Positions 48,121-54,476 of a stretch of DNA of 54,476 bases are shown in pieces; position 1 is the first letter of the stretch; each line of letters begins with the position of its first letter. The translations under genes were made by a program, and so were the position numbers. Source of the DNA: Aquificaceae bacterium (GTDB lineage Bacteria > Aquificota > Aquificia > Aquificales > Aquificaceae); NCBI GenBank assembly GCA_027014155.1, contig JALWEG010000003.1, forward strand, positions 2,479-56,954. The letters are read 5' to 3'. Under the pieces are notes generated by a model. The model saw only the letters and a program-made list of their open reading frames with translations, did no database searches and was not told the origin of the DNA.

Positions 48121-48426
48121 CAGTTCACAGCTTACCATATCCGTTTTAATCTCCTCAAGTTCAGCTATCAGCTTTTTGTTAGCTTTCAGAATAGGATTAT
48201 TCATGTTTAAGGAGTAATAAACCCATTTTCCTCTTTTTTTAGTCCTTACCATATTGGCTTCTCTTAGAATCCTGAGGTGGAAAGATAGGTTGGGCTGGGA
48301 TATGCCAAATATACTTTGAATCTGACAAACGCATAACTCCTTTTCCTCGGAAAGGACCTTCAAGATTCTCAATCGTGTCTCGTCGGATAAGGCGTAATAT
48401 GAAACTTTCAATCTTTCCAGTTCCAT
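48118..48426 (-). CDS. arsR: ArsR-family arsenite-responsive repressor
   Basis: 102 residues, winged helix. The DNA-recognition region includes ELCVCQIQSIFGISQPNLSFHL, in which the two Cys of the ELCVC motif match the As(III)-binding pair of classical ArsR proteins. An extra Cys lies at the C-terminus (VSCEL). It should repress the ars genes and release DNA on binding arsenite. ATG 48426 is followed by a normal N-terminus (ELERLKVSYYALSDETRLRI). The stop codon lies in the last bases of the IS right-end relic. Confidence 0.92.
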   Translation of the reverse strand: MELERLKVSYYALSDETRLRILKVLSEEKELCVCQIQSIFGISQPNLSFHLRILREANMVRTKKRGKWVYYSLNMNNPILKANKKLIAELEEIKTDMVSCEL

Positions 48427-48470
48427 GGATATAAGTCTAACTCAGCGGTGGTAATCTTTTTACCGGCAAT

Positions 48471-48485
48471 GCTCAAAGTTTGAGC
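48471..48485. promoter_or_regulatory. 15-bp palindrome between arsR and aioB
   Basis: GCTCAAA-g-TTTGAGC is perfect. It lies about 80 nt upstream of the sigma54 -24 box and 45 nt upstream of the arsR start. It is a candidate enhancer site for the sigma54 regulator or an ArsR operator. Confidence 0.6.
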
Positions 48486-48562
48486 AAACTTTTAGACATA
48501 TAAAGCTTTAACTATATCTTTATAAGCTTTGATATACACAGACTATCCGGTATTCATAAGCA

Positions 48563-48580
48563 ACGGCACACTACCTGCAA
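48563..48580 (+). promoter_or_regulatory. Sigma54 (-24/-12) promoter of aioBA
   Basis: ACGGCACACTACCTGCAA contains GG (48565-48566), exactly 10 nt, then GC (48577-48578). It agrees with TGGCACG-N4-TTGCA at most positions. The start would fall near 48590, about 32 nt before the aioB ATG. It fits the sigma54 activator gene in the same cluster. Confidence 0.78.
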
Positions 48581-48621
48581 TATATAGGCGAAAGCTTGAA
48601 AAGGTGAAAGGAGGTATGGGT

Positions 48622-49116
48622 ATGCTGCAGACTACCATGTCGCGACGAACCTTTGTGGGAGGCTCCGTAGTTTTAGGAGCTCTTCTCACCAGCGTTCGCT
48701 TTTCAAAAGCTTTTGTTGCTCCCTCTTTGTCTTACAAAAGGAAAAGAATAGCTAATATCAGAGACTTGAAAAACCACAAACCGGTGATGTTCAACTATCC
48801 CGATAAGGACTCACCGGCCATGCTTGTGAAACTCGGAAGACCCGCTATCGGGGGTGTAGGTCCCGGAAAGGACATAGTGGCCTTTTCTGCGCTTTGTACT
48901 CACCAGGGATGTCCTCTGAATTACTCAAAGGTAAGGTTCGTGTGTAAGTGCCACTATTCCATGTTTGACCCCGCCAAGAATGGACAAACCTACCAAGGAC
49001 ACGCTTCCGAATGGCTTCCCCAGATAAGGCTCAGTGTGGATTCAAGAGGGAACATTTATGCAGAAGCCGTTGAAGGATTGGTTTGGGGAAGAGTGATAAA
49101 CATTTTGCCTAAATAA
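48622..49116 (+). CDS. aioB: Arsenite oxidase small (Rieske) subunit
   Basis: 164 residues. A Tat signal (MSRRTFVGGSVVLGALL) exports the folded complex. The Rieske 2Fe-2S ligands are C92-T-H94 (CTHQGC) and C108-K-C-H111 (CKCHYSMFD), with C97 and C110 placed for the disulfide found in some homologues. AioB passes electrons from AioA to cytochrome c. GGAGGT at 48610-48615 is too close to ATG 48616, so ATG 48622 is chosen. aioA follows 19 nt after the stop. Confidence 0.94.
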   Translation: MLQTTMSRRTFVGGSVVLGALLTSVRFSKAFVAPSLSYKRKRIANIRDLKNHKPVMFNYPDKDSPAMLVKLGRPAIGGVGPGKDIVAFSALCTHQGCPLNYSKVRFVCKCHYSMFDPAKNGQTYQGHASEWLPQIRLSVDSRGNIYAEAVEGLVWGRVINILPK

Positions 49117-49135
49117 CATTAAGGGAGGTGTAAAA

Positions 49136-51754
49136 ATGGCACTGTTTGCAAGAAAAGATAGGTTGCCTATACCACCTAAGAATGCGGAAAAGAAGACCAC
49201 CGTGTGCCAATACTGCAACGTCGGATGTGGCTACGACGTTTACAAATGGCCGGTAGGTAAAGATGGGGGTAAGAAACCCAGCCAGAACGCGTTGGGTATA
49301 GACTTCACCAAGCAGCGGGTTGCTCTCCAAGGGCAGGCGATAGTGGAAAATATGCACACCGTTATTACCGGCAAAGATGGGAAGCAATATAACGTTCTCG
49401 TAATCCCTTCTAAAAACTCTCCTATAAACAGGGGAAATTACTCCATAAGGGGAGGAACCAACGCACAAGCCACCTATGCACCGTCAAAGCCTACGAGGAA
49501 CAGGCTTCATTACCCCCTCCTCAGAGTAGGCGACCAGTTTCAACCTGTAAGTTGGGAGGAAGCTATAGACATAGTGGCAAGGGTGGTTAAAGGCGTTAAA
49601 GACAACTGGGGTCCTGACTCAATCGCTATGAAAGTTCACGACCACGGAGGTTCCGGTTCCGGTTTTGAAGATAACTGGGCCGTAGGAAAGTTTTTCTTCA
49701 TAGCCGTAGGAACGAGAATGCTCTCCATACACAACAGACCGGCTTACAACTCGGAAGTTTGGGGGCAAAGGGAAAGGGGAACCCACGAGCTTAACTACTG
49801 CTATGAAGATGCGAGGCTCGCGGATACTATAGTTCTTTGGGGTGCAAACTCTTTTGAGACGGCATCGGTGTTTTACACACAGCACATGCTTCCCAATCTT
49901 CAAGGAGCTACTACAGAAGAGAAAAAGAAGGTTTACAAAAGGGGTGAGCCAGTGGAAGCGGCAAGGATGATAGTCGTTGACCCCAGAAGGACAGCTTCCG
50001 TCACCGTTGCCGAAGACGTAGCTCCCGGAAGGGTGTTGCATCTGAGACCGAGGCTGGGGACGGATTACGTTCTTGCGAACGCTATAGCAAGGGCTATATA
50101 CGAGAAAGGTTGGCACGACAAAGAGTTCATAGAGAAAAGAACAGACCTAAAGACCTTTGAAGACTACAAGAAAAAGTCCCTCATGCTTGATGTCCCCTAC
50201 GACAGATTCATGAGGGACGTTGAGAAGTTAACCGGCGTGTCAAGGAAAGATATAGAGAAAGCTGCCGAGTGGATAGCCAAACCCAAAAAGGGTGGATACA
50301 GGCGTAGAACCTTAACCATCTACGAGAAGGGAGTTATATGGGGATATAAGAATTACGACACCATAGCGGCCATATCCCAGATAGCCGCACTCACAGGTAA
50401 TTATGGAAAACCTGGAACAGGTTGTGGAAGACAAGGTGGACACCAGGAAGGCTACGTGAGACCTCACAGCAGGTCAAGAGCTAAGCTGGTAGGTTCTATC
50501 TACGCCGGAGGTCCTCCTCCCAATATAGACGAGTATGTAAAGAACGACCTCAAGTCCAAGGTTTACTTCGTCTCCGGAACAGACCCTTACCTTTCAACTC
50601 CCAACGCGCAGGCGTATAAGAAGAGGGTTCATGAAAGAACCTTAGCTTTGACCGAGTTCCTCTCTGAGTACGCAGCAGCAGCAGGCGAACCTGCGGGTTC
50701 TGAAGAGAGAGCGAGAAGGATAATTGAAGGACTCGGAAAAACGCAAGGCCTCTTCTTAGTTGTAATAAACATGTATCAGAATGAAACCGCAAGAGATGCT
50801 CATCTCATACTTCCCGCAGCGGGGTGGGGTGAAACACCGACCACTTACATCAATTGCAACTCACGCCTTTTGAGAATAGCCGATAAGTTTGCAGATCCAC
50901 CGGGAGATGCAAAACCCGACTGGTGGATATGGGGAAGGATAGCTACGAGGATGAAAGAGCTTTACGAGGCGGAAGGCAATCACGAAGAGGCCAAATACTG
51001 CTCCGGTATGGACTGGAAGAGTGCTGCCGAGGTATTCGCTGACGGAGCTTCCGAGTTTCCCAACAACAAGTTATCTAAAGCGGACGAGGCCAAGCTCCCG
51101 GCAGAGTGCTACAAGGGAGTGACCCACGACCTGCTGAGAAAATTGGGACAGAAGGGTATACAGACACCCGTCAGAATAGACCCTAAGACGGGCAAGCTTG
51201 TAGGGACAAAGAGGAGATACACCTACAAGTTTGGAACCTCCGACGGCAAATTTAAGTGGTATGGAACAGACCCTTGGAGTCCTGACCTCAATGAGTTCTA
51301 TCCGCCTCAGATAACCAAGTATTTCAAGAACGGAAACGACCGGAAGTTTCCCTTCTGGTTTACCAACGGCAGAACTCAGATATTCTGGCAGACGGGTTAT
51401 CACGATAGATACCTACCTGAAAAGGTTTATACCATTCCCATGCCTTACATAGAGATGAATACCAAAGACGCCAAGAGGCTCGGAATCAAGAGTGGTGATA
51501 TCGTTGAAGTCTATAACATGGAAGGCAATTGTGTGGCGGTAGTTTACGTTAACGACTCACCTCCCCCGGGAACGGTTTACGGGCTTATGTATAGATTCCA
51601 CGAGTCCCTAAATCACCTAACGACCGATTATACAGACCCGAAAACCACCATACCTTGGTACAAGGCTTCAAGAGTAGGAATAAGGAAACTATCCGGTAGT
51701 CTTGAACACGTGCGTAAGTTCACATCGTTCCTACCAATTAATGACTTCAGCTGA
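49136..51754 (+). CDS. aioA: Arsenite oxidase large (molybdopterin) subunit
   Basis: 872 residues. It is a DMSO-reductase-superfamily enzyme that oxidises arsenite to arsenate at a bis-MGD molybdenum centre. The 3Fe-4S ligands are C24, C27 and C31 (CQYCNVGCGYDVYKWPVG), the AioA signature with the fourth Cys replaced. Downstream are NRPAYNSEVWG and TGNYGKPGTGCGRQGGHQEG regions of the cofactor cavity. It has no own Tat signal and should be carried by AioB. AAGGGAGG precedes ATG 49136. Length is within the family range (about 800-870). Confidence 0.96.
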   Translation: MALFARKDRLPIPPKNAEKKTTVCQYCNVGCGYDVYKWPVGKDGGKKPSQNALGIDFTKQRVALQGQAIVENMHTVITGKDGKQYNVLVIPSKNSPINRGNYSIRGGTNAQATYAPSKPTRNRLHYPLLRVGDQFQPVSWEEAIDIVARVVKGVKDNWGPDSIAMKVHDHGGSGSGFEDNWAVGKFFFIAVGTRMLSIHNRPAYNSEVWGQRERGTHELNYCYEDARLADTIVLWGANSFETASVFYTQHMLPNLQGATTEEKKKVYKRGEPVEAARMIVVDPRRTASVTVAEDVAPGRVLHLRPRLGTDYVLANAIARAIYEKGWHDKEFIEKRTDLKTFEDYKKKSLMLDVPYDRFMRDVEKLTGVSRKDIEKAAEWIAKPKKGGYRRRTLTIYEKGVIWGYKNYDTIAAISQIAALTGNYGKPGTGCGRQGGHQEGYVRPHSRSRAKLVGSIYAGGPPPNIDEYVKNDLKSKVYFVSGTDPYLSTPNAQAYKKRVHERTLALTEFLSEYAAAAGEPAGSEERARRIIEGLGKTQGLFLVVINMYQNETARDAHLILPAAGWGETPTTYINCNSRLLRIADKFADPPGDAKPDWWIWGRIATRMKELYEAEGNHEEAKYCSGMDWKSAAEVFADGASEFPNNKLSKADEAKLPAECYKGVTHDLLRKLGQKGIQTPVRIDPKTGKLVGTKRRYTYKFGTSDGKFKWYGTDPWSPDLNEFYPPQITKYFKNGNDRKFPFWFTNGRTQIFWQTGYHDRYLPEKVYTIPMPYIEMNTKDAKRLGIKSGDIVEVYNMEGNCVAVVYVNDSPPPGTVYGLMYRFHESLNHLTTDYTDPKTTIPWYKASRVGIRKLSGSLEHVRKFTSFLPINDFS

Positions 51755-51759
51755 TTTGT

Positions 51760-51780
51760 CGGGAGGAAGATTCCCTCCCG
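51760..51780 (+). terminator. Hairpin between aioA and the porin-like gene
   Basis: CGGGAGG-aagattc-CCTCCCG is a 7-bp stem just after the aioA stop. It is followed by TTAGAAAAAT, which is a weak T-run. It may attenuate or stabilise the aioBA message rather than end it. Confidence 0.5.
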
Positions 51781-51809
51781 TTAGAAAAATCTATAGGGGG
51801 TGCAGTGGT

Positions 51810-53126
51810 ATGAAAAAGGCTGCAATTTTTGGAACAGTCCTGTCGGTGGTTGGGCTTTCGTTGCCCTCTCACGCTATTAAGCTCAGAGATGCGGACGTTG
51901 ACTTTGGAATCCAGTATAGGGTTATGTATAACAACTCAAATATTGCTTCCACAAAACAGTATGACTTTTTCAGACAGAGGCTCAGACTCAATTTAGATGT
52001 CCACACGGAAAAAGATGTAGGAGGCTTTATACAAATTGAGTACAGAGGAGGATGGGGAGGTTCTTCCCCGGAGGTAAGTGACCCGAGGGGAGCTTACGCG
52101 ATAAACGCCTTTAACAGACTTCAGGCAAGGGGTATAAGATACGGTTTTCTCTACTTCCCCTTAGGTCCGGGTAAGGTTCTGGCGGGTATTCTTCCCGCAA
52201 ACGACCAGGTTGACCAGATGCTCTTTTCGGCGGACTGGGACCTGAACCTCGGTGGTGTAGCCTACGCCGGAGGAGTGGGAAATATTAACTGGAGAGTTGC
52301 TTATGTAAGGCTTGTTGAAGGTGGAATGCTTATAGATAATACCAAGATAAACAGCGACGAGGACGAACACTTTATAGTCTTTGATTTGGGAACCAAAGTT
52401 TCTGGGATAGATCTCGGAGTCCACTGGTATGGTGCTTATGGTAAAGTTTGCGTACCCGGGACTGGACAGGAGTGTGTGGACAGCGACGGCAACCCTGCAA
52501 ACGATGCTCCCTCAACAAAGCTTAACCAGACGTGGCTCGGTGCCCACGCAACCGCAAAGCTTGGTATGGTAAGGCTTCACGGTGTTCTTCTTTACAATAC
52601 GGGTAAGGTAGGAGGGCAGAGCAATGACGGTTTACTTATAAGGATAGAACCGTCCATAAGGATGGGAAATGTCAACGTCAGTCTGTTGGGTATATACTCA
52701 AGCGGTAAAAAAGACGGCTCAGGGTTTAAAACCGTTCACAACCTCCTCGGAACCGGAGGTTATTGGGGGTACACTTATATCTTCTCGCCTCACGGACCTT
52801 CGGATGTTAACGATTTCGGATTGGAGCCGGGTAACGGAGGATACGGTTTGACCACTTTGCAAGGTAAAGTTGACGTTCCTCTCATGGATAAATTGTCCGC
52901 TCAGGTGGTTGCCGGGTGGTTTAGGTCTTCCAAGGACATGGGAGGAAACGGTAAAGACTTAGGAACAGAAGTTGGAGTTCAGTTTACAGCAAACGTTGGG
53001 AAACATATGAACTTAGAGTTTGGAGGTGCCATAGCGAGCTTAGGAAGTGCAGGTAAAGCTCATTACCAAGGCAACAACAAATCTTCTGTTAATGAGATAT
53101 TTGCACGACTGCAACTGGAGTTTTGA
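51810..53126 (+). CDS. Outer-membrane porin-like beta-barrel protein
   Basis: 438 residues. A signal peptide occupies about 1-23 (GLSLPSHA-I). The remainder alternates polar and hydrophobic residues with many Gly and Tyr and ends in the aromatic IFARLQLEF, a typical C-terminal beta signal. Strand-like segments include VDFGIQYRVMYNNSN, LRLNLDVHT, and AKLGMVRLHGVLLYN. The start ATG 51810 has a GGGGG site. The frame extends upstream to 51702 but overlaps aioA. It sits 55 nt after aioA and could pass arsenite or arsenate. That is a guess from context. Confidence 0.8.
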   Translation: MKKAAIFGTVLSVVGLSLPSHAIKLRDADVDFGIQYRVMYNNSNIASTKQYDFFRQRLRLNLDVHTEKDVGGFIQIEYRGGWGGSSPEVSDPRGAYAINAFNRLQARGIRYGFLYFPLGPGKVLAGILPANDQVDQMLFSADWDLNLGGVAYAGGVGNINWRVAYVRLVEGGMLIDNTKINSDEDEHFIVFDLGTKVSGIDLGVHWYGAYGKVCVPGTGQECVDSDGNPANDAPSTKLNQTWLGAHATAKLGMVRLHGVLLYNTGKVGGQSNDGLLIRIEPSIRMGNVNVSLLGIYSSGKKDGSGFKTVHNLLGTGGYWGYTYIFSPHGPSDVNDFGLEPGNGGYGLTTLQGKVDVPLMDKLSAQVVAGWFRSSKDMGGNGKDLGTEVGVQFTANVGKHMNLEFGGAIASLGSAGKAHYQGNNKSSVNEIFARLQLEF

Positions 53127-53150
53127 ACCTTTTTTCCTGCCCCCAGTATA

Positions 53151-53183
53151 GCTGCCCTGCCGGAGGCGGGGTAGCTTGCTTTT
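53151..53183 (+). terminator. Terminator after the porin-like gene
   Basis: GCTGCCCTGCC-gga-GGCGGGGTAGC forms an 11-bp stem with two G-U pairs, followed by TTGCTTTT. It may act as a partial terminator before the small genes downstream. Confidence 0.6.
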
Positions 53184-53214
53184 AAAGCTTGTCCTACAGA
53201 GAGAGGAACGGATT

Positions 53215-53622
53215 ATGCCTCCCGTTCTTGATGCTAAAAGTTTGGAACTTTTAATTAAAGAGGAACAGGACTTTATAGTGTGCTTTTACAAAGGAAAGCG
53301 TAAACCTTTGCTTTTTGATAAGCTTTTCAAAAAGTATGCTCCAGAAATACTCATTCTTGTGTGTTCCGAAAATGTCTGTCCTAAAATGCGCAAATATATC
53401 AAGCCGAGGTGGAATACAGCTGTGTATATGTTTTCCGGTGGAAAGCTGATGGATGTTGTTTCAAAGCTTGAAGATGAGAACAGAGTCTATTTTGCAGTTG
53501 ATAAGTTTATAAGGTTCGCCCAACGTAGGGAAGTCTTGCTGCTCAGAGAGAAATTATTTCAAAGAAACAGTAAGAGGCTAAACTCTCTTTTAGAACGGTA
53601 CTACTATAGTATGGGAGGCTGA
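53215..53622 (+). CDS. Hypothetical thioredoxin-fold-like small protein in the aio cluster
   Basis: 135 residues from ATG 53215. A thioredoxin-like order of strands is suggested (FIVCFYKGKRKPLLFDKLFK, ILILVCSENVCPKMRKYIKP, WNTAVYMFSGGKLMD), but the CxxC site is missing: the Cys are at CFYKG and CSENVC. The last ~45 residues are a basic helix. It has no export signal. A GAGAGGA site precedes the ATG. The in-frame earlier TTG is less likely. It is directly followed by the Rossmann-type gene after 1 nt. The role in arsenic metabolism is unknown. Confidence 0.55.
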   Translation: MPPVLDAKSLELLIKEEQDFIVCFYKGKRKPLLFDKLFKKYAPEILILVCSENVCPKMRKYIKPRWNTAVYMFSGGKLMDVVSKLEDENRVYFAVDKFIRFAQRREVLLLREKLFQRNSKRLNSLLERYYYSMGG

Positions 53623-53623
53623 A

Positions 53624-53995
53624 ATGAGAACTGTAAAGGTTGCCATAGCAGGGTTGGGAAAAGTAGGAAGCGTATTTTTAGATGCTCTGCTATCTTCTGA
53701 ATCTGACAGCATAAAGGTTGTGGCTGTTGCCGAACCCAGAGAGGAGCTTGAGTCCGTAAAAAAAGCAAAAGAAATGGGAGCTGGATATTTCAGGGACGCA
53801 CGCAACATGCTTGAAGCTTTAGGTGATGAGATAGATATCCTTTTTGATCTTACAGGAAACGCAATTGTAAGAACCGAGCTTCACGAAATCCTTAGCGGTC
53901 AAGGAAATAGACACACCATAATAGCCCCTGAGAGGATAGCCTACCTGATATGGGCTCTGATAACAGAGGGTAATAAACGTTATCCCCGGCCGTGA
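53624..53995 (+). CDS. NAD(P)-binding Rossmann-fold domain protein, 3' end altered by a tnpB element
   Basis: 123 residues. The N-terminal VKVAIAGLGKVGSVFLDALL has GxGxxG at 10-15. The rest (VVAVAEPREEL, DILFDLTGNAIVRTELHEIL, AERIAYLIWALITE-like end) is like the domain found N-terminal to some sensor kinases or standing alone. The stop TGA (53993-53995) lies within the GTGAACC of the right end of the IS element, so the last residues GNKRYPRP come from the junction. Most of the domain is kept. It may still fold. Confidence 0.6.
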   Translation: MRTVKVAIAGLGKVGSVFLDALLSSESDSIKVVAVAEPREELESVKKAKEMGAGYFRDARNMLEALGDEIDILFDLTGNAIVRTELHEILSGQGNRHTIIAPERIAYLIWALITEGNKRYPRP

Positions 53996-54476
53996 ACCTC
54001 TCCGCCTTCTGCGGCGGAGCTTCCAGTAGAGACTACTCCCACCCGGAAGACCCACATGGGATTCCTGCTTCAACGAGAGATGGCTAACACCCTCCTCTGA
54101 GAGTATCCCGCCAGAGCTCTCTCCACAGGCGTTAGTTCGGGTCGCTCCGACCCTACCACCCGTCAGGCGGGTGAGACCTTTCCTTAGTATGTTTACGCTC
54201 GCATTGTAATCCCTGTCCATCACCGTCCCACATTCGGGACACCTGTGCAACCTCTCGGCTAAGACCTTGGGAACTCTAAACCCACACACAGAGCAATCTT
54301 GCGTCGTGTAGGACGGGTCAACCTTTGCCACCTTCGCTCCTGCCATTACAGCCTTGTAGGTAGCAAAGGTGATGAGTGTCCCCCATCCTGCATCAAGTAT
54401 TAGCTTGGCTAAGTTGCTGTTCTGAACGAGTCCTTTTACGTTCAGCTTCTCAAAGCTTATGTAGTCGTAATTGTTT
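53819..54476 (-). CDS. tnpB: TnpB (IS200/IS605-type RNA-guided nuclease), 3' part only, cut by window edge
   Basis: The frame is open from 54475 downward. Residues read FEKLNVKGLVQNSNLAKLIL, KVDPSYTTQDCSVCGFRVPK, HRCPECGTVMDRDYNASVNI: part of the RuvC nuclease with its final Asp (DRDYNAS) and the CxxC...CxxC zinc finger. At the Glu position, EK replaces the common ED. The normal family end (ACGE...SLKQE) is reached near 54062, but no stop follows. The frame continues through the right end into the neighbouring gene to 53819. An internal ATG at 54346 is not the true start. Confidence 0.85.
   Translation of the reverse strand, partial: NNYDYISFEKLNVKGLVQNSNLAKLILDAGWGTLITFATYKAVMAGAKVAKVDPSYTTQDCSVCGFRVPKVLAERLHRCPECGTVMDRDYNASVNILRKGLTRLTGGRVGATRTNACGESSGGILSEEGVSHLSLKQESHVGLPGGSSLYWKLRRRRRRGSRPGITFITLCYQSPYQVGYPLRGYYGVSISLTAKDFVKLGSYNCVSCKIKKDIYLIT
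53992..54476 (-). mobile_element. IS200/IS605-family tnpB element, right end inside window
   Basis: On minus, the element ends with GAAGCTCCGCC-gcagaa-GGCGGAG and AGGTTCAC (53992-54023), the typical right-end hairpin. The tnpB 3' coding region and omega-RNA scaffold lie before it. The rest of the element and its left end are beyond the window. The same end occurs at 26658-26689. Confidence 0.8.

Noticed and set aside
53176-53214. TTG start at 53176 for the small thioredoxin-like gene
   Set aside because: It lies in the terminator hairpin's tail. ATG 53215 has a ribosome site.
54040-54346. A separate small protein starting at 54346 on minus
   Set aside because: The upstream frame is coding and matches TnpB, so 54346 is an internal Met.

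Overview
The window looks like chromosome from an arsenite-oxidising member of the Aquificales (Aquificaceae; something like Thermocrinis, Hydrogenobacter or a relative). The evidence is the AGA/AGG- and AAG-rich codon use, the tightly overlapping operons, HypX beside HypC and HypD, an arsenite oxidase locus, and the 16S-tRNA-Ile-tRNA-Ala-23S-5S operon. Genus is inferred from gene content, not from a database comparison.

Layout. 1-8318: a type I-B CRISPR-Cas locus. It has the cas8b end, cas7, an inserted hicB-hicA toxin-antitoxin pair, cas5, cas3, cas4, cas1, cas2, a leader with a sigma70-type promoter, and an array of 14 repeats. Three small unassigned reading frames follow. 8421-14634: housekeeping genes, with nifU-like on plus and hemE, a Xer-like recombinase, trmD, copZ, prfB and a DinG-type helicase on minus. 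14635-15078 is AT-rich and non-coding with a tnpB relic. 15079-17072: a P460-type cytochrome c coupled to a chemoreceptor. 17104-22176: the rRNA operon with promoter and processing stems. 22180-26312 (minus): a CLC protein, then a diguanylate cyclase paired with a solute-binding protein.

26379-26689 has no gene but forms at least seven hairpins, four capped by GNRA loops and one by UUCG, all on the plus strand. It ends in a hairpin that matches the right end of the TnpB element at the window's right edge. It is a candidate structured RNA of IS200/IS605 origin. 26730-43238: a small unknown protein, hisF, an OmpA-like protein, an L,D-transpeptidase, a small membrane protein, an AsmA-like unknown, an epimerase, argH, speE, rpsF-ssb-rpsR-rplI, ccsA, an EAL-HDOD protein, folC, galE and hypX-hypD-hypC.

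43283-53995 is an arsenic island. The minus strand carries arsR, a small Cys-rich protein, arsC, and an AioX-like binding protein, AioS-like kinase and AioR-like sigma54 activator. The plus strand carries aioB (Rieske) and aioA (molybdopterin subunit) behind a strong sigma54 (-24/-12) promoter with an upstream 15-bp palindrome, then a porin-like protein and two small proteins. The likely circuit is AioX sensing arsenite, AioS/AioR firing the sigma54 promoter of aioBA, and ArsR controlling detoxification. The right edge holds the 3' part of a tnpB element whose right end lies inside the last small gene. Relics of the same element family occur at about 14985, 26658 and 48005, so IS605-type ends recur through the window.
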